From the NCBI RefSeq assembly GCF_029962835.1, contig NC_080573.1, forward strand, positions 90,205,501 through 90,269,500: 64,000 bases of DNA, given 5' to 3'. Source of the DNA: Magnolia sinica (lineage: Eukaryota > Streptophyta > Magnoliopsida > Magnoliales > Magnoliaceae). The notes beneath the pieces were generated by a model. That model searched no databases and was not told where the DNA came from. It worked only from the letters and a program-made list of their open reading frames with translations. Made by a program: the position numbers and the translations under genes. Positions 35,827-47,509 of this stretch are shown here, one piece after another (the first letter of the stretch is position 1; each line of letters begins with the position of its first letter).

Positions 35827-37981
35827 GAGGTCATTAACATAGCTTGTTACTTGGTAAATAGATCCCCTTCTATAGCCATTAAATGTAAAATTTTAGAGAA
35901 AGTATGGAGTAATCAGCAGGTAGACAACTTGGGACTGTGCATATTTGGTTGTGATGTTTTCTCGTATCATCGGTTAAGAGAAATAAGCTAGACCAAAGGG
36001 CTGAAAAGTGTATCTTTGTCAGCTATGGTAATTGTATGTAGGGGTACAGGGTATATGACCTGGTCACATGGAAAATCATCTTTATCTGCGACGTCAAATT
36101 TGACAAGGGATTCTTGTTCTATAAGGTTGAGCACAAGGAAGTAGAAAAGTTGGTTGTGGATGTTTGGTTAGAAAGAGATTAGACACAGGTTGATACTGAG
36201 ACATAGACACAGGTATAGGAGTAGGTGGAGTAGCCACCTGTGAGAAGGAATCCACCATGGGATCGCAGATTACCGGCGAGATACAGGGATGACTCAAATA
36301 TTGCATTTTCCTCATTATGGGTGATGGAGATCTATCTACTTTTCAAAAGGCTCTTGATGAGACAGATGTTGAAAAGTGGAAAGCAATTATAAATGATGAG
36401 ATAGACTCCTTGTATAAAAATGAGATGTGGGAGCTGGTGGAGCTTCCCTTCAATCGTAAAGTGATTAGGTGCAAGTGAAATCTTCAAGAAGAAACGTGAT
36501 AGGTACAAGGCAAGGTTGGTAGTGAAGGGATACACTCAGAGAGAATTCATCAACTTCACTAAGATCTTCACACATGTGGTGAAGTAAGTATTTACCAGAT
36601 TCATGTTAGCATTGGTTGCCCAATACGATCTCGAGCTAGAACAGGTGGATGTTAAGACTGCCTTCCTACATGGAGAATTGGAAGAACAGATTTACATAAA
36701 GTAATCAAAAGGTTTTGAAATACAAGGGGCAAAGAATAAGGTTTGCAGGTTGAAGAGGTCGTTATATAGCCTGAAACAGTTGCCTAGGCAGTGGTACAGA
36801 ATATTGATTCTTTCATGGTGAGTTAAAAGTTTATCAGGAGTAAGTATGATCATTGTGTCTATTACAAGACAATAAATGATAGGAAATTCATTATCCTGGT
36901 TTTGTATATCAATGGCATATTTATCATTAGTTATAACATGTCTAAGATTGATATACTAAAGACTTAGTTATCAGTGACATTTGAGATGAAAGATTTGGGG
37001 GCTACAAAGAGAGTTCTCGGCTTTCACGTACACAGAAACATGAGAAGGAGCAGGCTAAGGTTATCTTAGGTAGAATACCTTGAGAATGTATTGACGAAGT
37101 ATGAGATGAGAAATGCAAAGCCCATCAATGTTCCACACGCAACTCATTTTTAGCTATCTTCTGAATAGTGTCCTAAAATTATGAAGAAAAGTAGAATGTG
37201 TCTTATGTGCTTTATTCGAGTGCGGTTGGCAGCTTGATGTATGTCATGGTCTGTATAAGACCAGATATTTCACATGTAGTAGGTATTGCTAGTAGATATA
37301 TGTTTAACCCCGGCAAGCAACACTAAGAGGCAGTGAAATGACTACTTTGATATATTTGAGGTACACAGGACTACGACTAGACATTTGAAAAATCAGAGGA
37401 TGAATTAGTAAGCTATGTGGATTTAGATTATACTGGCAGTATAGATAATAATAGGTCGATTTCTAGTTACTTGTATGTGCTAGCGGGTGGAGCCATCAGT
37501 TGGATGTTGAAGCTTCAATTTGTAGTGGCTCCTTTCACAGCCGAAGTTAAGTATATGGTAGTGGCAGAAGCATTAAAGGAAGATGTTTGGTTGAGAGGAA
37601 TGATAAATCAGTTTAGGTTTTAGTAGGAAGCCGTGCCGGTTAATTGTGACAAGGAAAAACCTATCAATTTAATTAAAAATTATGTTTATCACTCACGTAC
37701 TAAACTTATTAATGTGTGTAATCATTTTATCTGTAAGTGTTTGAGGAAGGAGGTGTGTCTTTAAAGAAGATCCACACAAGCGTGTATCCGGCTGACATGT
37801 TTACTAAGGTGGTTCTCATAGAGAAGTTCGAGTTCTATGCAACTTCTCTAGGCTTTGCAAAGGTGTAAATGAAAGATGAAGTGTGCACGAGAAGTGATGA
37901 TGGAGTTGTGATGGAAGGCAGGATTAGAGATGATAATTGATAAGGAGATATGATGAATGAAGATTGAAGAATGGTGGAAAT
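35827..37981 (+). pseudogene. Ty1-copia relic: integrase end, RT, RNase H
   Basis: NIACYLVNRSPSIAIKCKIL at ~35834 is the copia integrase C-terminal region. RNKLDQRAEKCIFVSYG follows, then RT motifs (VDVKTAFLHGELEEQIY-like near 36640-36700), and RNase H (ISWMLKLQFVVAPFTAE near 37495). A purine-rich tract precedes the LTR. Broken many times; the 5' half is missing. Confidence 0.75.
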
Positions 37982-38556
37982 TGTTCTTTATGTCTTAAAT
38001 CTAACAATAACAGGGTTTGTCAATGCCATTTACAGATCACTCCATGTCATCGACAGGTGCTTGATCTCATCGAGAAAATTCAAAAATCCATGTTGGTTGC
38101 TAGAACAATTTAATGTTGCTACCCGATGACATTAAAGGAGTTCGATGCCACTAATAGATCCTCAATGGGCAGTCCATGCCATCGAAGGTCCCATCGAACG
38201 CACGCACAGAGTTACGTAAGTGCGGGATTTGTTTCCTATTCCAGTTGTAATAGTTTATATATCAAGTGCAGTCGGGATTTAGGATAGAGAGAGGTGTTCT
38301 AGGGCTTTATAAATCGTTCCTAAGGGTTCAAGGTCATAATTAGGGCTTATGAAGTAGATTTGAGGCATATTCGAATCGGTATGATCCTATCTCTTGTAAT
38401 TTATGCTTTCATAGTGCATTACTCGTTGTTTTGTGTCGTGGTTTTTTTTGAAAGGGTTTTTCCACATAAAATTCAGATTTTTCTTGTTTAGACTTGCTTG
38501 TGCGATTATGAACACTTTTCTTGATTCATCTCTAAGTGTTTCTGTGGTTTTCAACA
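37982..38556 (+). mobile_element. 3' LTR of the copia relic
   Basis: The LTR starts TGTTCTTTATGTCTTAAATC and ends ..GTGGTTTTCAACA. It carries CCATGTCATCGACAGG-type dyads (38030-38200). The same family occurs inverted at 38980-44071. Confidence 0.6.
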
Positions 38557-39424
38557 TAAATAATACACAGTTTCTCCTAAACATTAAATTTATTGGATTT
38601 ATAGATCTTTGAACTAAGATCCCTAATCCCTTTACCCTGTGTGGTTGATAATCTGAACGGGAGATATGCTGACTAAGAATTCACTTTATTTATTAGCTTT
38701 ATGAAGTCAATTTGACTTTGAATTTATGCCATGTTTGTGTTTTGAAGTTTGGGTTTGGGCAATGGATGTTACCAAATGGCTCACGGGACATGCTACGTGT
38801 GTGGTTGATGTCTTAAACTATGAGAAGTTTACAGTACGTGGTTGTCTGCATCTGAAGGTTGCACAAGATTCTTGCAACACTACATTTTGTGGGGCTCACG
38901 ATGATTTATATGTTATATGCACCAATTTGCTTCACCGACATATTTTAGTAAGGCACCCACAATCATTACAAGTACTGCTTGTTGGGGAACCGTGAAAGCA
39001 CGCATAGATGAATCAAGTGAAGTAATCTAATCATACTAAGCAAGCACAATGTAAACACTCTGAATTTAACGTGGAAAAACTCTTGTGAGAAAAAATCACG
39101 GCACAAAGTGACAAATAATCACTATGAAAGAAAAAATTAGAAGAGAAGAGAGATTACCCGATCCGAACAACCCCGAATCAATCCCCAAGCTACACCCTTG
39201 AAACCCTAGGACTAATTTAAAAGCCTTGGATTACCTCTCAATCCTAATTACACTCAAATATATAGCCTTTAGAAGAATCAAAATTGAAATTAAAAACAAA
39301 TCTCACAGATCTGTAATTTTGTGCATATGTTCGATGAGACTTCGATGTCATCGAACTTACTTTCGATGGCATCGAACCCACTTTGATGTCATCGAAATAA
39401 CAACAAAATTGTCTAGAGACAAAA

Positions 39425-42400
39425 TGTCACGCCCCAGGCTCGATAACCAGATTCACAAGGAACCCGATAGTCGGTTCTGGCTGCAACAACCTCCGTAGTA
39501 CCCTATTCTCGGCTCTTGAGGCAGGTTCCGATCCTAGGATCCCGCAAGGAAGATTTCCATAACCGTGTAACCATTTCTAATATGATCATACCTAAGATTA
39601 CAGTAAGTATATCTGAGAATAACAAAGGCACACATAACAAAATCCACTATAAATTTAAACTTTTACAAGTACAAAACAGAAAAGAAATACATCTGATAGC
39701 AAAAGAGGTAGGAAGAAGATCTGCAATACTAGGGGAGGGGGGGTCCTCTGCTCAACTCTAATCCAAGCTTTGCCACTATGATGTTGAGCTAGGATCTCCT
39801 GCACGCATCAATCGTGCATAAGCTTATATAAGCTTAGAGGGTGGTGAAGGTGTGTGATAATGGTGCACAAAAGAATAATAAGAGATACAGGAAGGGAAAC
39901 ATGAAAAATGATAATATCACTAGCCTTGCTGAGGCTTAACATGAATACAATGCAATGAGTACTGGGCGCCTTACCAAGGCGGTGCATAAAGGGGCTTAAG
40001 TAGTCAATGCGAATGAAATGCGAAGTGATACCAGTGCTCATATCCAATTCCATATCTCAAGTACATTTCCAATTATGAGGAAATCATCGGGGTCCAGTAC
40101 ACTGCTAGATGACTGCCACTCTATAGACCCGTACATTTAAACGCGCGTAAGAAACCTCACTACCTGCTTGTGGACAGCCAATCACCAACAAGGCCTGATG
40201 GTAGCAGACCCATTTACTAGCTGGTCAGACTCAGCTTAGTAATGCCTCCTTACATCAGGCGAGTAAGGCTACACCCCTACCCAACCAACTACATGACAGT
40301 TAGAGTCACGGCCTAACGGTATAAGGCCCTCGTGCGCTCATAGTTTCCACTCGGTCATGGCGTTGGGGCAGATCCTTGGTACCATGGAAGTTTTAGAAAT
40401 TTCACCTATGGGCATCCTATGCACCCTGTATTCTTAAATAACATTTTCGGTGTCCACACATACCACTATCCACGAATGTCACTATGGAGGCAAGGCCCTG
40501 ATGAAACAAGGGCAGATCATCATGAAATGTGATGCCAATGCATGAGTCACGTACATAGATCATGCACTAGCTTCAAGCACTTGATGTGCACAAGGGGAGA
40601 AACTTCATCCCTCTATCAAGTCAACCATTGACCACACACAATGTAATCTATTCAAAAAAAATAATGCATATAAGTCATAATGGTGTAGGTGTGCTACTCA
40701 GTGATGATGATGAGAATTATACTCCTCCGTCCCAAAGAGGGACAAGGCCTAGATACATAGACATGTGTTCTAAAGAGAAGTTCTCTAGTGGGGGCCCAAT
40801 ACTTTGGGGTAGCCCACAAGCTAAGATAGTTATAAAGCCCAAGGGGTAGCGGTCCTAATCAAGGGCCCAAGGTGGTCCTTCAAACACCTATAGGAACCCT
40901 ATGGGCTTACCTTAGGGCCACCAAGTAGGACATCTAACCTCAATTGGGTCCTAAAAGGTAGCCCGTTACCTACACATATATAAGACAAAGCCCAAGGCCT
41001 AAGCAATCCTTGTCCTAGTGGGCCATACACTGAGCCCAATACTTAGGTAGCATGGTGGGCTCTAAGTAAGGTTTGAGTCCAACTATAAAGATCATAAGAC
41101 TACTCATTGTGGTGGACCTAATGGGCAATCCATTATTCCAACATATGGGTAATCCTTATATTTAAAACAAGTAAGTTGGGCCTCACATCTTGGCCCAAGT
41201 ATGGATTTATTTTAATGGGCAAGCAAGGGCCCAACTACTTGAACATTTAGCCCATAAAACTCATCACAATGGCATAATAAATATAGGCCCCAAGGGTCTA
41301 ATGGGCCTATCAAAAGTTCCATCCCAACCAAGGCTATATGGTCCAACAATTAGTTAGAAGTATGGACCCAATAAAAACCCCAACTAGGGTGGGCCTCAAG
41401 CATGCACTAATTAAGCCTAAAATCTAATAAAAAATGGGACAAGATATGTGTAATATTGTCCCTAAATTTGGTGGACCATGATGACCCAAAACATTCATTT
41501 ATGGGTAGCAACTTTGGGCCTATTGCTGAAATTCCAGCCCACCCACAATTTGGCTTGCTGGAAATTCAAAAATAATTAATTTATATATTTATTTTAGTTC
41601 CTGATGACCCATACATGTCATAAGGGGGTCCATCAGATAAAGGGAGTAGATTAAACACATAAATCAGATGGGCCATGCTGCTGGACTAGACGTCCAGTAG
41701 CAGCCTAATGGGCTGGGCGTCCCATGGTGGGTATTCCTATGGGCCTAGGTAAATGGGCCCAAAACTCATCCAAATGTGCCCCAAATAGATGCTATTGAAG
41801 GAGGTAATGATCAAGCCCCCTATGGACCCCACATGGATGAATGGTGGGATATAAAATACATTAAGGTGGGCCCACAAAGTGGCCTGGATGGTCAACCAAG
41901 GCTGGACGCCCCAGCCTGGGCATCCCAGTTTAGTGGGCCACTCTAGGCCGCACCAAGGTCGGTACAGGGGCCCGATGGCCCTGAAAATTTGCAGGGAGGT
42001 CCTTCCATGGGTGGGCCACACCTTCATAAAATTTTGTGATTTTTAGATACTCAAAAATATTTTAATTAAATTCGGGATTACAATCTGTTTAAAGTAAAAT
42101 GTTGTTGTCCATGCAATGTTTATCCAATAAGATGGACCCAAACTTCATATAGGAGATGAGGGATGGATGATTAGTATTTTTTCCATAAAATATAGCAAAG
42201 TGGGGTCCACAAAAGTGGCCCACCACTTAGAAAAATAAGCTAGAATTTGGGTTTTCCCCACATTCTTTTGGGCTAGACTGTCCAGCAAGGTGGACCGCAC
42301 ACCCGTTTTTGGGCCCCCTATTTGGGCCCCCCTATTTGGGTACCATATCATGGGCCATCTGAGGTGTGATCCACCATACTTCAAGGTGGGGTCCACACCT

Positions 42401-43826
42401 TCATATTACACCCCACAATCATCAAGAAGAAATAGTAGAATCATAGACTAAATCCATACCAAACATCAGCTAAAGCAGTCCATGTAAACAGTCCAGATTT
42501 TTGGACATCAATACATGGCTGGACATATCAGCCTACAACCATATATATTTGGCAAATAAAATAATGTGTGCCCTTCCTTAGTGGGCCCCACATATGTCCA
42601 GATCAAAGACTTAGGTCAGGGCACTTGCATGCATCAAAATATAGTGCCTAAAAATCATAAAATAGAGGGTATGGGCGTCGCACCCTTGTTGGATTTTTTG
42701 GGACGTCCCAGGCCCACCAAGTGGGCAACACATAACATCATCCATCATAAGAGAAAAGAAAGGAAAAAGGGCAATCTGACGAAGGGGTAGGGCCCCGCCA
42801 CTAATGGGCCCTCCCAAGAATGAATCATACCCATACAACTACATTGATTGTACATGCAACATAAAATCACTACATAATTGCTATGGATGGTTGGGATGCT
42901 ATCCCAACATGACATTTAAGGTCTAGATTACCTTGAGATGGAGTGGATCATGAAATACATCATGATGGGGTCCATGGAGGATGACCTCATCATGAAAGAT
43001 GACATACATGTAGGATGGGCCAAAGGGCCACATCCATGGGATCCCCACCATGGATTGGTGGGTCACATATGATCCAACTATGAAGAAATGAAAAAAATCA
43101 AAGAATAAAAGGAAATCAGCAAAAAGGATAGTCACCCACAAAGAATCCAACTCTTAAACTTCTATATCATGAAAATCTTGGAGCAAGGAGAAGATTTTGA
43201 TGATTGAGATGTATCTTCAAGGGTTGGATTGGAGGGGTTATGGGTTTAGAGGGCTAGAGAATTTGGGTATTTTTGGGATGTTGGAGAAGAAGGTTACTAG
43301 CTATGGAGGAAGAAATGAGAAGGAGGGAGAGATAAGGAGAGAGAGAGATAGAAATCATGATGGTTTTGTAAGAAAAATAATCATTGCCTAAGGGAGGAGT
43401 TTATAATGTTGTAGGTTAGACTAGGTCTCTTGGTGGTGTGTGAGATTGGTGGTGTTAGATATGGAGTCTTTGTATAGTGTGGGTGGTGTACCTTGTAACT
43501 TGTGCCAAGGGTGGTGGTCCACATGTATTCCACCTAAGTGGGCCACATAATCAAGGGTCATATAATGAAATGTACACAACTTTTGATTTACAAGTCGGAT
43601 GGACGCACAAGACGCATAGTTGGAACTATGACGATGCGAACAACATGGCATAGGTCTTAAGCCGATCTGAGTCGGGTCGACGTGACCAGAATTAAGGATG
43701 ACCGCAAACACTATCCTAGGGTCGCGGGTCACCGGGATTCGACCGGTAAGACTGTGAGACCAAGAGAAATGAAATGCATACCCACACATACATGCACACA
43801 GAAGAAATCTTGGGTTGGGTCTTACA
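39425..43826 (+). mobile_element. Long solo LTR (copy B), 4.4 kb, TSD CAAAA
   Basis: The LTR begins TGTCACGCCCCAGGCTCG and ends GGGTTGGGTCTTACA. The perfect 5-bp duplication CAAAA lies at 39420-39424 and 43827-43831. Its first ~1 kb aligns with copy C and, inverted, copy A. The extra length comes from TGGGCC-rich repeats (40780-42830). There is no internal domain, hence a solo LTR. Looks whole at its ends. Confidence 0.85.
40780..42830. repeat. TGGGCC/GGCCCA-rich degenerate array inside copy B
   Basis: Dozens of GGGCC(C) motifs occur at irregular 25-60-bp spacing in AT-rich text, with GTGGGCCCACAAAGTGG-type phrases. No coding potential is visible. Confidence 0.6.
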
Positions 43827-44076
43827 CAAAACATGAAAAATTGAATTTTCTCGATTACATCAAACCATCTTTGATGTCATCGAACTTGATCTTCAATGTC
43901 ATCGAACACTCTTCAATGACATCGAAATAACACACAATATGTCCAACAACCAACTAGAGAAGATCCAAAAATTCTCGATGGCATTGAGCAACTGTTCGAT
44001 GAGATCGAACAATGCTCGATGGCATCGACAGACCTTGTTTCTGAATTGATTTAAGACATCTAAAAACAACATTGCT

Positions 44077-44796
44077 TTCTATATGAAAATTTTCAACTGA
44101 ATGCCCAAGTCCTAATATGCCACTTGATATAAATCTAGATATGTATTTACCTGATACTTACCTTTATTTTGATATTCATCTTAATCTGTGTTTTGAAGTT
44201 TGGGTTTTCATTGGATGGAATGTGGTCCCTGCAAATTGCTAGTGAGGGAGGAACTATTCTTATCTCACTAATGATTTGAGGTAAAACACTTAATGCAATT
44301 CTCATTTACAAAGTAACCCCAAATACATCCTACTAGTGACGTTCATGTATTAACATGCATTGAAGAAATAAATAGTTGTTATTGTTTGAAATTATTACTA
44401 TTCATTTTCAAGTGAGGAGTGTCATATACGGACTAAGAATAAGCTTTGTGTTCTGTGGGTGGAAGACAAGAAAAGCCACATGCGGATGCTGAACATCTCA
44501 AATATGGAAGATCTAATTGTATGGAAGATCTAATTGCAAATTCGATTAATATATTAGAACCAACCCTAATAGATGCCGATGGAAATGAATGCCAAGACAG
44601 TATGATCCTTACATTATGTTCTTATTTCTTTTTCTTTCCTGATCATTGCTGGCTATTTATAACTACGAAATCATTTGTTTATCATCATCACATCATTATA
44701 GCCTTGTCATTTCCATTTGAGGTTATCTTTTGTCAAAAGCTCCTACCCATTTGGTAAGTGAAACAAAAAGCCGTGATTGGTAAAACATTAATTGAG
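44077..44796. other. Non-coding flank, nothing recognised
   Basis: A small direct repeat of ATGGAAGATCTAATTG is at ~44505 and 44521. No gene is visible. Confidence 0.4.
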
Positions 44797-45133
44797 AAAC
44801 CTTCCTATGTACATAGTTGCATTTGGACTTGTTGGTATCCATCTCACCTATAAGGATTAGGGAGTATCCATCAAGTACAATCCACTCTTCATAGGTTGTA
44901 CTAAAAGAACCATTACTAAATGGATGATCTAAACCATCCATTTAATGGCATTCAAAAATAGATGGACAAAATTGTAAATAGAAGATAGGTATAACCATGG
45001 ATCTGGGACTATCCAATTGTTGTATTGCATAGTAGTAGAGGAAGAGTGGACAAACTTGATGGAGGGTCCAGATTGTTGTTGTGGATGCCAATGAGTCCAA
45101 ATACAACTATATGCATTGGAAAGTTTCCATACA
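44797..45133. mobile_element. Foldback MITE
   Basis: The left arm GAAACCTTCCTATGTACATA + GTTGCATTTGGACTTGTTGG pairs with the inverted right arm GGAAACTTTCCAATGCATAT + AGTTGTATTTGGACTCATTG. Complementarity continues inward with decay over ~120 bp per arm (for example ATCAAGT..CCACTCTTC in both arms). No ORF is present. Superfamily unknown. Confidence 0.65.
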
Positions 45134-45204
45134 AAGCCTACGAGAACATTTATGTTTGAAATCTCTTTATGATTCATTGATGAGAGCTTCTTCAAGAGAA
45201 TCTT

Positions 45205-45360
45205 TGACTTTCAAAAGTAATATATATGTTAGGGATTTTGACTATACTAGCATTGTGGTATGGTCAAATTCTCGAAAAGGAAGGGATGTTTCAAATATTC
45301 CGATGGTAGTCTACTTACAAGTTTTTAAAAGTTTTTTTTGGATTAAATTGCTCTGCTTTG
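45205..45360 (+). repeat. Left copy of a ~150-bp inverted repeat pair
   Basis: ATTTTGACTATACTAGCATT..GGTCAAATTCTCGAAAAGGA..GTAGTCTACTTACAAGTTTT matches the reverse complement of 49975-50130 at roughly 85%. Confidence 0.7.
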
Positions 45361-45839
45361 GAACTTGGTCTTTGTACAGAGCTTCTTTTTCTTCTTTCTT
45401 TATTATTTCCCTAGAGCTTCTTCTTCTTTTTCAAACATGTTTTCTAGGGAACCACCACCACCCCTATCGACAACATTTTCTAGTGTACATTCACCGCCAT
45501 CAATTTCTTCAGCATGGGCATCGCCAACAACTTATAAGGCCCTAAAAAAGTGTTGTTTTTTATCTGAAAATCACGTTTCTTAGAGATAGAAGTCATTGAT
45601 ACGTGAAAAATATTTTAAATGATTTTATTTTATTTTATTGTAAAATAACATTTTCTTATAAATGGAAGCCACTTTTGATTGTGGATAAAGAGGGATGGTT
45701 GTGGTTGTTGTTATTGTGGGCAGAAGTGATTGTCAAAAGGGATTTAAGGTAGATAAGGATGGTTGTGGTTGTTATGTGGAAGACAATGAATGAGATTGAA
45801 TTTGGATTTTGTAATGTATTTCATTGGTTGAAGTGGTGA

Positions 45840-46018
45840 TCATGTGTTAAGGGTCTGGGTTGTCTGTGTTAAGGGTCTAGGTTGTCATGTGTTAAGGATT
45901 TGGATATAGGTTGTCAAGGGTCTAGGTTATCATGTGTTAAGGGTTTGGGTTGTGGTTGTCATATATTAAGCATTTAGGTTATCATATATTAAGGGTGTGG
46001 GTCATGGTTGTTGCTATG
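45840..46018 (+). repeat. ~23-bp tandem array (GTTAAGGGTCTAGGTTGTCATGT), forward
   Basis: About seven units of TGTTAAGGGTCTAGGTTGTC vary slightly. Related units lie inverted at 46818-47090 and forward again at 46735-46800 and 47128-47190. Confidence 0.75.
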
Positions 46019-46734
46019 GGTAAAAATGGACTGACTAAACAACTGCAAACGGAATAGAAAACAAGGTAAGTAGCTCGGAAAAAGGAGGTCGGGTAAGAGC
46101 TCAGTATAGATAATTGAGCACGACCTCCACGATCAGCTTAAGCACTAACCACAAGCAGTGACCATAGTTCTGTCTGACATCTCACTGTTACAACCAACGA
46201 ATGACTAAGTACCTACTCGACCTTAGAGACTTGCTCCAACCACAATTAATAGTTCAGTTAGGTCAGTAGGACCTCAGCCAAACCAAGTTAGAGCTCGACT
46301 CGGCTACTGATTGCATACCCTCGAAAGCCGACCACCCCAACTTAGAGGACGACATCGATAGTCCATCATGGTCTCCTTGGGACCCGACCACTGAGAGATC
46401 TATTTCCTACACAAGGAGGGTTAATCCCCCGAGATCTTCATCGAGAATCATGCTGAGGATAACGCCTGAGATCCCGAGGATAATTCCTTGCATGATATGT
46501 GACTGTATAGAAGATTCATTGCCGTATATGTAATCAACACCATAGGGCTATAAATAACATCCCCACTCATGGTAAAAGGTATGCACAACAACCCTAGTTC
46601 TATTAGACCTAGAATGCATGTTCTGACTTTGGCATCAAAGGGTTCCCTGAAGCAACAAAGGTCCACATTGTGGTTTGGTATTGCAGGTACATGATGATCT
46701 AGAAGGGATGACCAAATTTCTACATCAAGAATTG
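46019..46734 (+). mobile_element. LTR-like insertion in the 23-bp array
   Basis: A ~715-bp block of unrelated, GC-richer sequence splits the array. It has a CTATAAATAACATCC box near 46549 and GACTCGACC-type motifs, suggesting a solo LTR (perhaps Tat-like gypsy). GTTGT/ATTGT flanks may be an imperfect target duplication. Edges are approximate. Confidence 0.4.
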
Positions 46735-47190
46735 TCATGTGTCAAAGGTATAGGTTGTTATGTGTTACGAGTCGAGGTTGTCATGTGTGAAGGGTCAACG
46801 ATGATACACAGTAATCTAGACCCTTAACATATGACAACCTTGACCCTTCAAAAGAAATGTCTATGGTACTAATGGCTATGGATCTAGTTTGTAGCCTTTG
46901 GTAGTGAATGCATGACAACATCAACCCTTAACACATGACAACCTCGACTCTTAACACATGATCACCTCGACCCTTAACACATGACAACCACAACTCTTAA
47001 CATATGATAACCTTGACCTTAACAACCTTGACGCTTAATGCATGATAACCTTAACCCTTAACACAAGACAACCTTGACCCTAACTCTTAACACTATAAGG
47101 GCACCATCTGTGGGGCTCACTATTGAGTATGTGTTAAGTGTCGGGATTGTCATGAGTTAAGGGTCTAGGTTGTCATGTATTAATCGTTGT
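46735..47190. repeat. 23-bp array units in both orientations
   Basis: Forward units lie at 46735-46800. Inverted units (CCTTAACACATGACAACCTC) lie at 46818-47090, and forward units again at 47128-47190. With the 45840 block they could fold into a long hairpin. Confidence 0.7.
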
Positions 47191-47509
47191 GTGGCCCATA
47201 ATGGGATATGTATCAAAGATCTACTCCATTCATTAGATTAAGTGGACTACACCACAAGAAAACTTCTAAGGGCATTCATACATCGTCTGTGGGGTCCACC
47301 TCGTATATGTGTGAAATTCGCTCCATCCATTAACTTCAGAATTTCATGAAAGGCCATCATTGGAAGTATAATCAACATCTGCATGTCACATTGACCACAT
47401 CATAAGAAAATAGTATGTATCGAATGGATACAATTATCAGTTATTAGGTTTTGTGGGCCACACTGAGATCGTGTTAACAAGAAGTTAGCATCTTCCTATA
47501 TAAATAGAG

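Larger units (their letters stand above)
38980..44071 (-). mobile_element. Copia solo LTR (~685 bp) interrupted by another solo LTR
   Basis: Minus-strand start TGTTGTTTTTAGATGTCTTA at 44071 and end near 38980 (..GGTTCCCCAACA). Homologous to 37982-38556. Candidate target duplication CTGCT/TTGCT with one mismatch (38975-38979, 44072-44076). The two parts, 38980-39424 and 43832-44071, are split by the 4.4-kb LTR. Confidence 0.7.
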
